In this document: piece by piece, positions 51,492 through 59,878 of the stretch
How positions within the stretch are numbered: the stretch's first letter is position 1
How the letters are laid out: every line of letters starts with the position of its first letter
Origin: Corynebacterium atypicum
GTDB lineage: Bacteria; Actinomycetota; Actinomycetes; Mycobacteriales; Mycobacteriaceae
Assembly (NCBI RefSeq): GCF_000732945.1
Contig: NZ_CP008944.1
Coordinates: 652,553-716,552, forward strand
Reading direction: 5' to 3'
DNA length: 64,000 bases
Made by a program: the position numbers and the translations under genes
Notes under the pieces: generated by a model
Told to the model about the DNA's origin: nothing
What the model saw: only the letters and a program-made list of their open reading frames with translations
The model's database searches: none

Positions 51492-51626
51492 CTGCCGATT
51501 TCCGTCTCGGGTGGCTTTTTGCCCCCAATTGGCGGAGACATATGCCATGACTGGGGCCTAAAGATGGGTTAGAGTACGGCCAAGGCTGCGCGTTGAGTGC
51601 TTGATACTCCAGATAGGAATTGATCG

Positions 51627-52256
51627 ATGAATAGCCCCTTGGAACAGCTCGACTACGAGGACGGGCCGTTAACTCAGGACTCCTCGCACGTTGAGCTCGC
51701 GGATTTGACCGACCCGGACCCGAACTACTTGCTGGCCACCGAGCGCGAGGACCCGGTCCAGGCGCAGCGCAGCGCATTGGGGGTGATCGTCAGCGACTAT
51801 CGCTCGGAGACCGTCGATAGCATCGGGTATCTGCTCACCGAACTGTTGGCCGAGGCCGGGTTTGCCGTTGACGGGGTGCTGCGGGTGGCGTCGAACAAAA
51901 CGCAGATTCGACAGGCGATCGAGACCGCGGTTGTGGGGGGAGTTGACTTGGTCGTCACCGTCGGCGGGACGGGCGTGGGCGCTCGCGATAAGACCCCGGA
52001 GGCCACTCGAGCCGTGCTCGACCAGGTGGTCCCGGGTGTTTCTCAGGCGCTCAGGGCGTCGGGGCTAATCTGCGGGGCCACCGAGGCGTGCACCTCGCGG
52101 GGGATCGCCGGGGTATCCGGGCAAACCGTGGTGGTGAATCTGGCCGACACCCGCGCGGCCGTGCGCGATGGCTTGGCGACGATCCCGCCTTTAGTTCACC
52201 ACCTCATCGACGAGTTGCAGTTTTCCAGCATGGCGAACGACGATCGGGAGGCTTAA
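51627..52256 (+). CDS. MoaB/Mog family molybdenum cofactor protein
   Basis: 209 residues. An acidic N-terminal extension of about 50 residues precedes a MoaB/Mog domain: GVIVSDYRSETVDSIG, VTVGGTGVGARDKTPEATRAVLDQVVPG and GVSGQTVVVNLADTRAAV. The domain adenylylates molybdopterin in Moco synthesis. The next genes include a MoeA-like gene at 55792, so both halves of a gephyrin-like pair are nearby. The unusual acidic N-terminus differs from short MoaB proteins. Confidence 0.88.
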   Translation: MNSPLEQLDYEDGPLTQDSSHVELADLTDPDPNYLLATEREDPVQAQRSALGVIVSDYRSETVDSIGYLLTELLAEAGFAVDGVLRVASNKTQIRQAIETAVVGGVDLVVTVGGTGVGARDKTPEATRAVLDQVVPGVSQALRASGLICGATEACTSRGIAGVSGQTVVVNLADTRAAVRDGLATIPPLVHHLIDELQFSSMANDDREA

Positions 52257-52261
52257 GCCCA

Positions 52262-52480
52262 GTGGCGCGAATTCGCAGGGCAGCCAAGAGGCCATCGGAC
52301 GCCGTCAACATCGACCGCCGCGCCGACGTTCCACCCAGAGGGGGCGCGTTGAACAGCGACGAGCGCCTGGACACTGACGCCCTGCGCTCGGTGCAGATGG
52401 ACGGCGAGCCGGACGAGGAGCTCAACCGTACGGAGTATTTTCTCGAGCAGCGCCCTCCGCACTACGGCGGGGAAGGCTAG
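52262..52480 (+). CDS. Small conserved acidic protein
   Basis: 72 residues from GTG 52262, five bases after the mog stop, with GGGAGG ten bases upstream. A basic N-terminal third is followed by an acidic part ending in FLEQRPPHYGGEG. A protein of similar length sits at the same place, between mog and mscL, in other corynebacteria as far as I recall. Function unknown; probably cotranscribed with mog. Confidence 0.6.
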   Translation: MARIRRAAKRPSDAVNIDRRADVPPRGGALNSDERLDTDALRSVQMDGEPDEELNRTEYFLEQRPPHYGGEG

Positions 52481-52503
52481 CAAGGGTTGGCTTAAAACAG
52501 GGG

Positions 52504-53013
52504 CTAATCCTCGGCGTCGGCGGGACGAGCGTGCCGGGCGGTGCCGGCGTCGGCGCCCGCTGCCTTCGGGTCCTTCGTGAGCGCGGCGGAAAGGTTCCCG
52601 TCGCCTGCGGCGGCGTTTTGTTTGAGTAAGCCGCGAATCTCGGCTAGCAGGTTCGCTTCGATCGACGCCTGTTCGCCTTCTTCCTCGTCGACGCCTTTGC
52701 GTCGCGCCTGGAGCTCGTTGAGCTTGTTCATGGGCGTGATCAAGATGAAGTAGACCACGGCCGCGATGATGAGGAAGTTGATCCCCGCGGTGATCACCGC
52801 CCCGAAGTCGAGGAAGGTCGCCTCGTTGCCGGGGATGATAGAAAACCCGAGCCCGGAGACGTCAGGGGCGCCGCCGATAGAGGCGATAAGTGGGTTGATG
52901 ATGTGCTCCGAAAACGCTGTGACGATCGCGGTAAAGGCGGTACCGATGACCACGGCAACCGCAAGCTCGATGACGTTTCCGCGCAGGATGAAGTCGCGAA
53001 ACCCTTTCAACAT
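52504..53013 (-). CDS. mscL: Large-conductance mechanosensitive channel MscL
   Basis: 169 residues. MLKGFRDFILRGNVIELAVAVVIGTAFTAIV is the conserved N-terminal helix and TM1 with the Gly/Ala pore motif; TM2 is INFLIIAAVVYFILI, followed by a charged helix MNKLNELQARRKG. The C-terminal extension of about 40 residues (AAGDGNLSAALTKDPKAAG) is longer than usual (about 130 in relatives). It releases solutes during hypo-osmotic shock. Confidence 0.95.
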   Translation of the reverse strand: MLKGFRDFILRGNVIELAVAVVIGTAFTAIVTAFSEHIINPLIASIGGAPDVSGLGFSIIPGNEATFLDFGAVITAGINFLIIAAVVYFILITPMNKLNELQARRKGVDEEEGEQASIEANLLAEIRGLLKQNAAAGDGNLSAALTKDPKAAGADAGTARHARPADAED

Positions 53014-53075
53014 ACTTCAGAGGCCTTTCTTCAGTATTCGTACTGTGCAGCGCAGACTATAGTAACCGACCTCTT

Positions 53076-53780
53076 CTATGTCCGGGTGCGCTCGCCGGTC
53101 AAGACGACCGCTAATGGCGAGGTCAGGGCCGCTGCCGCAACCTCGGAGGCCTCCGCAGGAGGCAACGCGAGGAGTACGGCGGCACTCGCCTTCCCCGTGC
53201 CCTTCGGCCCGCCTGCTGAGGGCGCGGATGATCCGGCGAGTACTACCACCGCGGCGTCGGAAATCACCTGCGAACCGGGTCCGTGGGCGCCGTCTCCTGA
53301 AGCATGGCTGGGATCTTGGGTGGTTACCACCGATACCTCGTCGCCGTGGCGCAGTAGCCGCACCGCCTCGTCGTCCGTGAGGTTGACGGGCACCAGGTGC
53401 ACTGGAGGGTGGCCGGGCGGAAATAGCGCGGTGATGCTCGGCTGGCCCAGAAGTTTTTCTGCGGTGATGACCTCGCCTGCGTCGAGTGTGGCAGTGGCGA
53501 CGCTTCCCGACGCCGTCTCGAGCCCGGCGGCGCCTCTGAGCGCACCGCTGGGCGCGAACTGCGCGGGCAGAGAACGGATCTCCACTTGGCTGGATTCAAT
53601 CGTAGAACCGGCGGAAACCTGTCCGGTGGCCACTACCGCGTCGATCGTGTCTTCGCTGGATCCGACCAGGTAGACCGCCCCGGCAAGCAGCAGCAAAAGG
53701 CCGGCTAAGCCGCGGCGGAGGTAGAGGGTGCGCCGCCAACTTGGGGTGGATAGTGCGCTGAGAAAAGACGGGCGTGTCAT
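53076..53780 (-). CDS. SAF domain protein (CpaB/FlgA-like)
   Basis: About 234 residues from ATG 53780: one transmembrane helix (LRRGLAGLLLLLAGAVYLVG) and an extracytoplasmic SAF domain starting TIDAVVATGQVSAGSTIESSQVEIR and including AGEVITAEKLLG. SAF domains of this type occur in the pilus protein CpaB, but no pilus gene is visible here, and stand-alone copies lie beside mscL in other corynebacteria. The start is uncertain; GTG 53789 is an alternative. C-terminal half is rich in Ala/Pro/Ser. Confidence 0.8.
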   Translation of the reverse strand: MTRPSFLSALSTPSWRRTLYLRRGLAGLLLLLAGAVYLVGSSEDTIDAVVATGQVSAGSTIESSQVEIRSLPAQFAPSGALRGAAGLETASGSVATATLDAGEVITAEKLLGQPSITALFPPGHPPVHLVPVNLTDDEAVRLLRHGDEVSVVTTQDPSHASGDGAHGPGSQVISDAAVVVLAGSSAPSAGGPKGTGKASAAVLLALPPAEASEVAAAALTSPLAVVLTGERTRT

Positions 53781-53893
53781 GGCCACTGTGACTCTCGGCG
53801 CGGAAAGCCTGGTTCCTGATCGCACCTGGCTCATCCCCGTTAGCCGCGCGCATCGGCGGAGAAAACGCCTTGAAAAAGGCTCAAGAGTAAGAG

Positions 53894-54529
53894 CTAGCCC
53901 GCGCGCAAGTCGCACGCCCCGCGCTCGGTGACCACTACATCCACCCGGGCGTCGTGAGGCGCGGCAGGAACGGCTACCCCGAACTCGCTTGCGTACACCA
54001 AGCCGACGGTCACCGGAGCGCTGACGCCGCGGTGCCGCGCGGAAGCCCGTACGGCGGCGAGCGTGCGATCGTAGTAGCCGCCGCCGTGGCCGATGCGCAC
54101 CCCAGAAGAGCTGATGCCCGCGGCGGGCACGATCAGCGCCGCGCACTGGTCGAGCACCTCCGTGCCCCAGTGCGGGACGGGCGGCTCGAGGGTACCGAAT
54201 ACCGCCGGCACCAGGCTGGTAGGTCCGCTGAATTCTCCCCACAACAGGGTGCCATCCGGGCGTGACACCGGTAGCAGGATCCGTTCGGCCTCGCCCTGGA
54301 GGACCTCGATGAGCAGCCGGCCGCCGGGCTCCGCGCCCACTGGCACGTAGGCGGCCACCGTTTGCGGCGGCCTGTCGAAGCCGCGCAGGAACGCCGCGAG
54401 GTGGGCCAGCAGCGCCGCATTGAGATCGCTGCGCCGCTCCGCTCCGAGGGCCTGCCGCGCCGCGCGCAACTGGCTACGTAGCTTCGCTTTAGCGGCCTCG
54501 AGTTGCCCAGCATGGGGGGAGTCTTCCAT
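53894..54529 (-). CDS. 5-formyltetrahydrofolate cyclo-ligase
   Basis: 211 residues. Converts 5-formyl-THF to methenyl-THF, using ATP. Motifs: AKLRSQLRAARQAL at the N-terminus, the central LLPVSRPDGTLLWGEF, and RIGHGGGYYDRTLA near residue 160, the family signature. It is divergent from galU with about 90 bases between start codons. The upstream open frame (antisense to galU) is not conserved, so ATG 54529 is used. Confidence 0.92.
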   Translation of the reverse strand: MEDSPHAGQLEAAKAKLRSQLRAARQALGAERRSDLNAALLAHLAAFLRGFDRPPQTVAAYVPVGAEPGGRLLIEVLQGEAERILLPVSRPDGTLLWGEFSGPTSLVPAVFGTLEPPVPHWGTEVLDQCAALIVPAAGISSSGVRIGHGGGYYDRTLAAVRASARHRGVSAPVTVGLVYASEFGVAVPAAPHDARVDVVVTERGACDLRAG

Positions 54530-54617
54530 GCCTAGCAAGCGTAGCGGCGTGGGAATTCGCACCAAAACGCGGCGAGGAACCCGATGTGGGGTTGTGGGGT
54601 GGGTAGGGTGAAAAGTT

Positions 54618-55544
54618 ATGACGTTACCCATCGAGGAGCACTCCCACGCGGTAAAAACAGTTGTGGTTCCGGCCGCGGGGCTAGGCACCAGGTTTCTGCC
54701 AGCCACCAAGACGGTGCCCAAGGAGCTGCTACCCGTCGTGGACACCCCGGGCATCGAGCTGATCGCGGACGAGGCCGCGGCGCTGGGGGCAAGCAAACTC
54801 GCGGTGATCACCGCGCCGGGCAAGGACGGGGTGCTGGCGCACTTCCAGCCGGCCAAAAAGTTAGAAGAGACCCTGGAGAAACGGGGCAAGACCGTGCAGC
54901 TGGACAAGGTGCGCCACTCCTCGCACATCATCTCGGCGGTCCCAGTGACCCAGGAGCGTCCGCTAGGCCTGGGGCACGCCGTCGGGTTGGCGGAGGCTGT
55001 GCTCGACGATGACGAGGACGTGGTAGCCGTGATGCTCCCGGATGACCTCGTGCTCCCCAGCGGCGTGATGGAAAAAATGGCCACGGTGCGCCGCGAATTC
55101 GGCGGCTCCGTGCTGTGCGCCTTCGTGGTCCCGGACGATGAGGTCTCTAACTATGGGGTCTTTGACGTGGAGAAAATCCCGGGGCGTGACGATGTCTGCC
55201 GCGTGGTGGGGATGGTAGAAAAGCCCAGCCAGGACGAGGCCCCGTCCAATCTGGTGGCCACTGGCCGGTATCTCCTCGATCGGGAGATCTTCAGCGCGCT
55301 GCGCCAGATTACGCCGGGTAAAGGCGGCGAGTTGCAACTCACGGATGCAATCGAACTCCTGATCTCCCAAGGCCGGCCCGTGCACGTGGTGATTCATCAC
55401 GGTCGTCGTCATGACCTGGGCAACCCGGGCGGCTACATCCGTGCCTGCGTGGATTTTGGGCTTTCGCACCCGGATTACGGGCCGGGGCTGCGCCGCGCGC
55501 TGACCGAGATCCTTGACCGCCACGATCGCGAGCACGCGCAGTAG
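54618..55544 (+). CDS. galU: UTP-glucose-1-phosphate uridylyltransferase
   Basis: 308 residues. Makes UDP-glucose for cell-wall and trehalose-type sugars. Nucleotidyltransferase motifs VVPAAGLGTRFLPATKTVPKELLPVVD, VMLPDDLVL, VGMVEKPSQDEAPSNL and GKGGELQLTDAIELL are intact. It is upstream of the MoeA-like gene with a 247-base gap. Confidence 0.95.
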   Translation: MTLPIEEHSHAVKTVVVPAAGLGTRFLPATKTVPKELLPVVDTPGIELIADEAAALGASKLAVITAPGKDGVLAHFQPAKKLEETLEKRGKTVQLDKVRHSSHIISAVPVTQERPLGLGHAVGLAEAVLDDDEDVVAVMLPDDLVLPSGVMEKMATVRREFGGSVLCAFVVPDDEVSNYGVFDVEKIPGRDDVCRVVGMVEKPSQDEAPSNLVATGRYLLDREIFSALRQITPGKGGELQLTDAIELLISQGRPVHVVIHHGRRHDLGNPGGYIRACVDFGLSHPDYGPGLRRALTEILDRHDREHAQ

Positions 55545-55791
55545 ATTCGCGGGCCGGCGAGCCCGCGTAACCCGCTGCGAAGGGCGCAGGTTCGGACCCG
55601 CGCAAGGCAGGCGCGGCGTCGGAAATCTTCCCGCTCACCCGCGCGGGAGACAACCATAGTGTTGCCGAGGCACTAAAGTTTTCGGCAGAAGCGCTGCTGC
55701 CCGAACACCTGCCCGTGGCACACCGCCCAGGCCGCCCGCCCGGTGCCCGGAAGCAAGCGCCGCCCTGCCGCGAGGAAGAAAGGATGGCACC

Positions 55792-57069
55792 GTGCGATCC
55801 GTCGAGGAACAGCTCGAACTGGTCACCGATGCTGCGCTTACCCCGCGGCCAGTCCGCGTTTCCATTGTGGACGCGCTCGGGCTGATGTGCGCTGAGGAAG
55901 TGCAAGCCAACGTCGATCTGCCCGGGTTTACCCAGGCTGCGGTCGACGGGTACGCGGTGCGCGCCGTCGACGTCGGCGGGGAGCAGGCGCTGTCCGGTCG
56001 CGGACGAGCGGACCAAGAGCCCGCGCCGCGCCCCACGGAGCAGTCGCTGCCGGTAGTAGGCGAAGTAGCCGCCGGATCCCAGCAGCCGCTCCGGTTACAG
56101 CCACGCCAGGCTGTGCGCGTACACACGGGCGCGCCCCTGCCGGCGCTTGCTGACGCCGTGCTGCCCCTGGCCTGGTCAGATCGCGGGCGCAAGCGCGTGC
56201 GAGCGACGAGGGCGGTGCACTCCGGCGACTTCGTGCGCCGCCCTGGAGATGACATCGGCAGGGGCGATGTCGCGGTCACCTCAGGCGCGGTCATCGGTCC
56301 GGCCCAGGTCGGACTGCTGGCGGCCGCCGGCCGCGCAAACGTGCTGGTCTATCCCCGGCCGCGGCTTTCGGTGATCTCAGTGGGAGCCGAGCTCGTGGAC
56401 ATCAACCGAGCGCCCGGCTTGGGGCAGACCTACGACGTGACCAGCTACGCGCTCGCGGCCGCCGGCAAGGAAGCCGGCGCGGACGTGCACCGGGTGGGCA
56501 TTGCGGCCGGCGAGACCCGCAGGCTACGCGAGATTGTCGAGGCGCAGCTGATGCGCTCGGAGATCCTCGTGATCTCGGGGGCCGTCGGCGGCAGCGGGGC
56601 GCTGGCGATCCAGGAGGTGCTCCACGGCTTCGGCGACATTGATACGACCCGGGTGGCCATGCACCCGGGATCCGTCCAGGGCTTCGGGCTATTGGGCCAG
56701 GAGCGCACCCCGATTTTTTTGACTCCCTCTAACCCGGTGAGCGCCCTGGTCATTTTTGAGCTTTTCGCCCGGCCGCTGATTCGGCTTTCGCTAGGAAAGC
56801 GCAATGCGAAGCGCCGGATCGTGCGCGCGCGCTCGCTGCGCGGAATCGCCTCCCGGTCGGGCCGGACGGGGTTTATCCGAGCCCAGCTTATGCGTGACGC
56901 TACCACCGGCGACTACCTGGTCGAAGGCCTCGGCGGGGCCACGGGGGCGCCCGCCCATCTGCTGGCTGGGCTGGCTAAAGCCAACGCTATGATTCGGATC
57001 CCTGCTGACACTGATGAGGTCCGTCCAGGCGACATTGTGGACGTCATTTTCCTCGCCCAGGCGAGCTGA
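55792..57069 (+). CDS. MoeA-like protein, probable division protein Glp
   Basis: 425 residues with the MoeA/gephyrin E-domain architecture: GFTQAAVDGYAVRAVD, VGEVAAGSQQPLRL, RPGDDIGRGD, VISVGAELVD, and TPSNPVSALVIFELFARPLI. In classical MoeA a SGGxSxGxxD motif sits in the molybdotransferase domain; here the position reads ISGAVGGSGAL, so enzyme activity is doubtful. In C. glutamicum a MoeA homologue called Glp binds FtsZ and a membrane receptor GlpR; rimJ and a GlpR/SepX-like gene follow here, the same order I recall for that locus. Start GTG 55792, AAAGG upstream. Confidence 0.85.
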   Translation: MRSVEEQLELVTDAALTPRPVRVSIVDALGLMCAEEVQANVDLPGFTQAAVDGYAVRAVDVGGEQALSGRGRADQEPAPRPTEQSLPVVGEVAAGSQQPLRLQPRQAVRVHTGAPLPALADAVLPLAWSDRGRKRVRATRAVHSGDFVRRPGDDIGRGDVAVTSGAVIGPAQVGLLAAAGRANVLVYPRPRLSVISVGAELVDINRAPGLGQTYDVTSYALAAAGKEAGADVHRVGIAAGETRRLREIVEAQLMRSEILVISGAVGGSGALAIQEVLHGFGDIDTTRVAMHPGSVQGFGLLGQERTPIFLTPSNPVSALVIFELFARPLIRLSLGKRNAKRRIVRARSLRGIASRSGRTGFIRAQLMRDATTGDYLVEGLGGATGAPAHLLAGLAKANAMIRIPADTDEVRPGDIVDVIFLAQAS

Positions 57070-57075
57070 TCACAC

Positions 57076-57840
57076 GTGCTAGATCTCTTCGGCATCCAGC
57101 GGGCGCGGTTTAGCAATCGGGCCCCGGTCCCTGACCGCGGCGGCCAAAGCGTACCCCCGCGGGCTAAGGCGGTGCCGCAGCGCTCGCCGAGGGAGCTGAC
57201 CCCACCCGAGGGTGAACACCCGGGCTGGCCCGAAGCGACCCCGGCGGTATGGTTGCCGTGCGGTTGGCGGGTGCAGTTGCGGCCGCTGATGAGCTCCGAC
57301 GGTGCGCAGTGGCGCGCCCAACGGATCGCGGACGAGGCGATCCTGCGCCCCGTCGAGCCCACCTTGCCCCAGGGGTGGCGGGCTGGGCATAGCCGTGCCG
57401 CCTGGTGGGCGCAGATGTTCGAGCTGCGGGAGGCGGCGAAGGCCGGTACCGCGCTACCGCTGGCGATAGAGGTGAACGGGAAGTTCTGCGGTCAGGTGAC
57501 GATGGGCAACATTCAACGCGGGGTGGTCTCCGAGTGCTGGATCGGGTACTGGGTATTTTCCAGATACTCCGGGCGCGGCGTGGCCACGGCCGCGTGCGCA
57601 CTGGGCACGGACCACGCTGTGAGCCGGGTAGGGATGCACCGGGTGACGGCGACGTATTTACCTGCGAACCCAGCCTCTGGGAAGGTGCTGCGAAACAACG
57701 GTTTCTGCGAGGAAGGGTTCCTGCGGCGCAACCTGCACATCGACGGCCGCTGGCAGGACCACTACTTGGTGGCGCAGCTGGCGGGCCAATACCCGGAAGG
57801 TTGCGTGGAACGCCTGCGCGCTGTGGGGCGGCTGCGATAG
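57076..57840 (+). CDS. RimJ-type GNAT N-acetyltransferase
   Basis: 254 residues. After a 55-residue Pro-rich N-terminal extension the GNAT domain begins (WRVQLRPLMSSDGAQWRAQR); acetyl-CoA motif FSRYSGRGVATAACALGTDHA and the C-terminal RVTATYLPANPASGKVLRNNGFCEEG follow. RimJ acetylates the N-terminus of ribosomal protein S5 in E. coli; the target here is unknown. GTG start six bases after the MoeA-like stop, so the genes form an operon. Confidence 0.88.
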   Translation: MLDLFGIQRARFSNRAPVPDRGGQSVPPRAKAVPQRSPRELTPPEGEHPGWPEATPAVWLPCGWRVQLRPLMSSDGAQWRAQRIADEAILRPVEPTLPQGWRAGHSRAAWWAQMFELREAAKAGTALPLAIEVNGKFCGQVTMGNIQRGVVSECWIGYWVFSRYSGRGVATAACALGTDHAVSRVGMHRVTATYLPANPASGKVLRNNGFCEEGFLRRNLHIDGRWQDHYLVAQLAGQYPEGCVERLRAVGRLR

Positions 57841-57856
57841 CGCTTCTGGCGCCCCA

Positions 57857-57892
57857 TCGTTTTTTGCGGGCGCCCCGGCGTGCCTGCGAAAA
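57857..57892. terminator. Imperfect bidirectional terminator
   Basis: TTTTTTGCGGGC is nearly complementary to the following GCCTGCGAAAAA across a 10-base loop; flanking T and A runs suit both strands. It lies between rimJ and the SepX/GlpR gene. Confidence 0.6.
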
Positions 57893-58013
57893 ACGCAAGC
57901 CTGCCTCGATTAACGTGACAGCTTAAGCTCGCTTAGTTGCTCAGTGATGCCGCATACTACAGTTATCTACGCTGATCGACATGTATCGATAGATTTTTAG
58001 GAAGGCCCGCCTG

Positions 58014-59417
58014 ATGTCCGGAGGAATCGTCCTGGTTCTGGTGATCGTGCTGTGGCTCTTTGTGCTTGCGCCGCTCTGGCTGCGCGGACAGAAGCCGATC
58101 CGCAAGGCCGGCCGGGCTTTTGAAGAGACTCGCGTGGTCTACGAAGGCGGTTCCCAGCCCGTGCGGCAACCGAGCCGGCGGCCGCGACTGGTCCCGCGCG
58201 GCGTCGAGTACCCGGATGCGCGGGACGATGCCGATGGTTACGAGCTGGTCGACGCCGAGGACGTGCTGATCGACGAGCGCACGGAGACGCCCGCCACCGA
58301 GCTTGCCGGGACCGTAGTCGATGGCGACGTGGTGCTGGAGCTTGAAGAGGCGCCGCAGGGCCGCGACGTTGAGGGAGCTCGTGGGGCAGGCGATGCTGAT
58401 GGGGCCGGGGATGTGGCTTCGGCGGGCGCCGCCGACGCCGCCGAGGGCGCAGACGCCACCGAGGTGCGCGCCCAGGACGACGATGCCGCAGAAGCTGTTC
58501 GCCCGAGCGCGTCTGCCACGGCAGTCACGGCGCGCGTGGGCGACGCCGACGACGAACAAGACCGGTTCGAGCTGGATGAATCCTTTACCTCGCCGGAAGA
58601 CCTTCTCTACCCGGATACTCGGGCGCCTCGCCGCCACAGGGGGATGCGGGTGATCGAAGGGGTGGCTGACGAGCACGATGGCGGCTCCGCGGCAGATGTA
58701 GATGATACCGGCGATGCAGTGGCCGCGACTAGCTTCGCTTCTGCGCGCGACGAGGACGTAGCTGGGGTAGCGGAGGGCGCCGATGAGGTCGCTTCCGCGG
58801 TACAGCGCGATCACGAGGAGCTCGAGGATCGGGCGGCCGGCGCGCCCCGCCGCTGGGCCGCTGAGGGCGGGTTGGCTCGGCGCGTCGGTCAATCGCCCGA
58901 GGCGGAGCTGACTGAGGAGGAACGGGAATTCGCCGCCAGCCGGCGCGGCCGCGGTGGCTGGGATCCGGACGCCGATGAGCGTCACAGCCTGAGCCGCTAC
59001 CAGCGGCGTCAGCGGACCCTTATCGGGCTGGCGGTAGCGATCGTCCTGAGTGGGTTTTTCGGGTTTGTCTTCGGCGGTTGGGCCTGGGCGCCGTTCATCG
59101 TTGCCCTGGCTCTGGGTGTCCTGTATCTGGTGGCGCTGCGCAGTCAGGTACGCCAGGAGGAAGCGCTGCGTGCGCGGAGGGTCAAGCAGCTGCGGCGGGC
59201 TCGCCTGGGCGTGCGCAATCGCGACGATGAAGAGCTGCAGATCCCGCGGGCGTTGCGGCGCCCGGGCGCGGTGGTCATCGAGCTTGATGATGAAAGCCCA
59301 GATTTTGTGCACATGCCGGAGATGGAGAGCCCCTTTGGGGGAGACACCGGCGGTGATGGTCCACACTCGCGATCCAAGAATGGGGCCGATGACTATCCCA
59401 CCCTTCGCGTCAGCTAG
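58014..59417 (+). CDS. SepX/GlpR-like division membrane protein
   Basis: 467 residues with an N-terminal transmembrane helix (GGIVLVLVIVLWLFVLAPLWL), a short basic segment RRPRLVPRG, a very acidic, Ala-rich disordered region (about 75-300), then two hydrophobic helices (IGLAVAIVLSGFFGFVFGG and FIVALALGVLYLVAL, about 340-380) and a charged cytoplasmic tail. This arrangement matches Streptomyces SepX and corynebacterial GlpR, the receptor of Glp. It has its own promoter region (173 bases) after the rimJ terminator. A tRNA gene follows. Confidence 0.82.
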   Translation: MSGGIVLVLVIVLWLFVLAPLWLRGQKPIRKAGRAFEETRVVYEGGSQPVRQPSRRPRLVPRGVEYPDARDDADGYELVDAEDVLIDERTETPATELAGTVVDGDVVLELEEAPQGRDVEGARGAGDADGAGDVASAGAADAAEGADATEVRAQDDDAAEAVRPSASATAVTARVGDADDEQDRFELDESFTSPEDLLYPDTRAPRRHRGMRVIEGVADEHDGGSAADVDDTGDAVAATSFASARDEDVAGVAEGADEVASAVQRDHEELEDRAAGAPRRWAAEGGLARRVGQSPEAELTEEEREFAASRRGRGGWDPDADERHSLSRYQRRQRTLIGLAVAIVLSGFFGFVFGGWAWAPFIVALALGVLYLVALRSQVRQEEALRARRVKQLRRARLGVRNRDDEELQIPRALRRPGAVVIELDDESPDFVHMPEMESPFGGDTGGDGPHSRSKNGADDYPTLRVS

Positions 59418-59440
59418 AAAAAGCGGCGTTTAGCTGCAAT

Positions 59441-59469
59441 TTTTACTTTTCGGCGGCGCCTTGTATGAT
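59441..59469 (+). promoter_or_regulatory. Promoter of tRNA-Ala
   Basis: -35 TTTTAC and -10 TATGAT are separated by 17 bases, and the tRNA begins 18 bases after the -10. Confidence 0.6.
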
Positions 59470-59487
59470 CGTACGAGTGCACCGCAC

Positions 59488-59560
59488 GGGGCTATAGCTC
59501 AGTTGGTAGAGCGTCGCGTTCGCAATGCGAAGGTCAGGGGTTCGATTCCCCTTAGCTCCA
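59488..59560 (+). tRNA. tRNA-Ala (CGC anticodon)
   Basis: 73-base cloverleaf: acceptor GGGGCTA/TAGCTCC with one G-U pair, D-arm GCTC...GAGC, anticodon loop TTCGCAA (anticodon CGC, reading GCG), T-arm GGGTTCGATTCCC, discriminator A. CCA not encoded. Confidence 0.96.
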
Positions 59561-59571
59561 CTTAAGCGATT

Positions 59572-59606
59572 CCCTCAGACCCTCTCGGGCCTGGGGGTTT
59601 TCTTTT
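59572..59606 (+). terminator. Terminator after tRNA-Ala
   Basis: Stem CCCTCAG-A-CCC / GGG-C-CTGGGGG with a TCTC loop (one G-U pair), followed by TTTTCTTTT. Confidence 0.75.
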
Positions 59607-59878
59607 ATTTTGATGGTCTGACCTGCACATACGCCTCGGACAGATACGGACAGCTACGGACATGGGCGTACGCTGGGTGGTCATGAATTGGTCAGGACAT
59701 GCGGTCGCAAAAATGACCATTATAGCTGCCACAGGTAATACTTATGGGATGCCCCAGCCCTTCTCTGGCGAAGCTCGGATGAAGTTGGTCGATCTCACGC
59801 GCCCAAGGTCGAGAGGAGTAGCTCTCTCGAGCTCGTGGTCTCGGCGTTGGCGGGTGGGCGGCGTGAGGCGGCTTAGGT
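59607..59878. other. Intergenic stretch with short tandem repeat, no gene
   Basis: Between the tRNA-Ala terminator and tag. At about 59637-59663 a 10-base unit is repeated about three times (CGGACAGATA, CGGACAGCTA, CGGACATGGG). The rest has no protein-like frame. A tRNA 3' end followed by leftover sequence is a common site of past integration, but no integrase or att duplication is visible. Confidence 0.4.

Noticed and set aside
57945..57995. AmtR box before the SepX/GlpR gene
   Set aside because: CTATCGATACATG only partly matches the AmtR consensus and the gene has no link to nitrogen metabolism.
57963..59366. 467-codon open frame on the minus strand over the SepX/GlpR gene
   Set aside because: Shadow of the low-complexity GC-rich coding sequence; the plus-strand frame has the membrane helices and family match.
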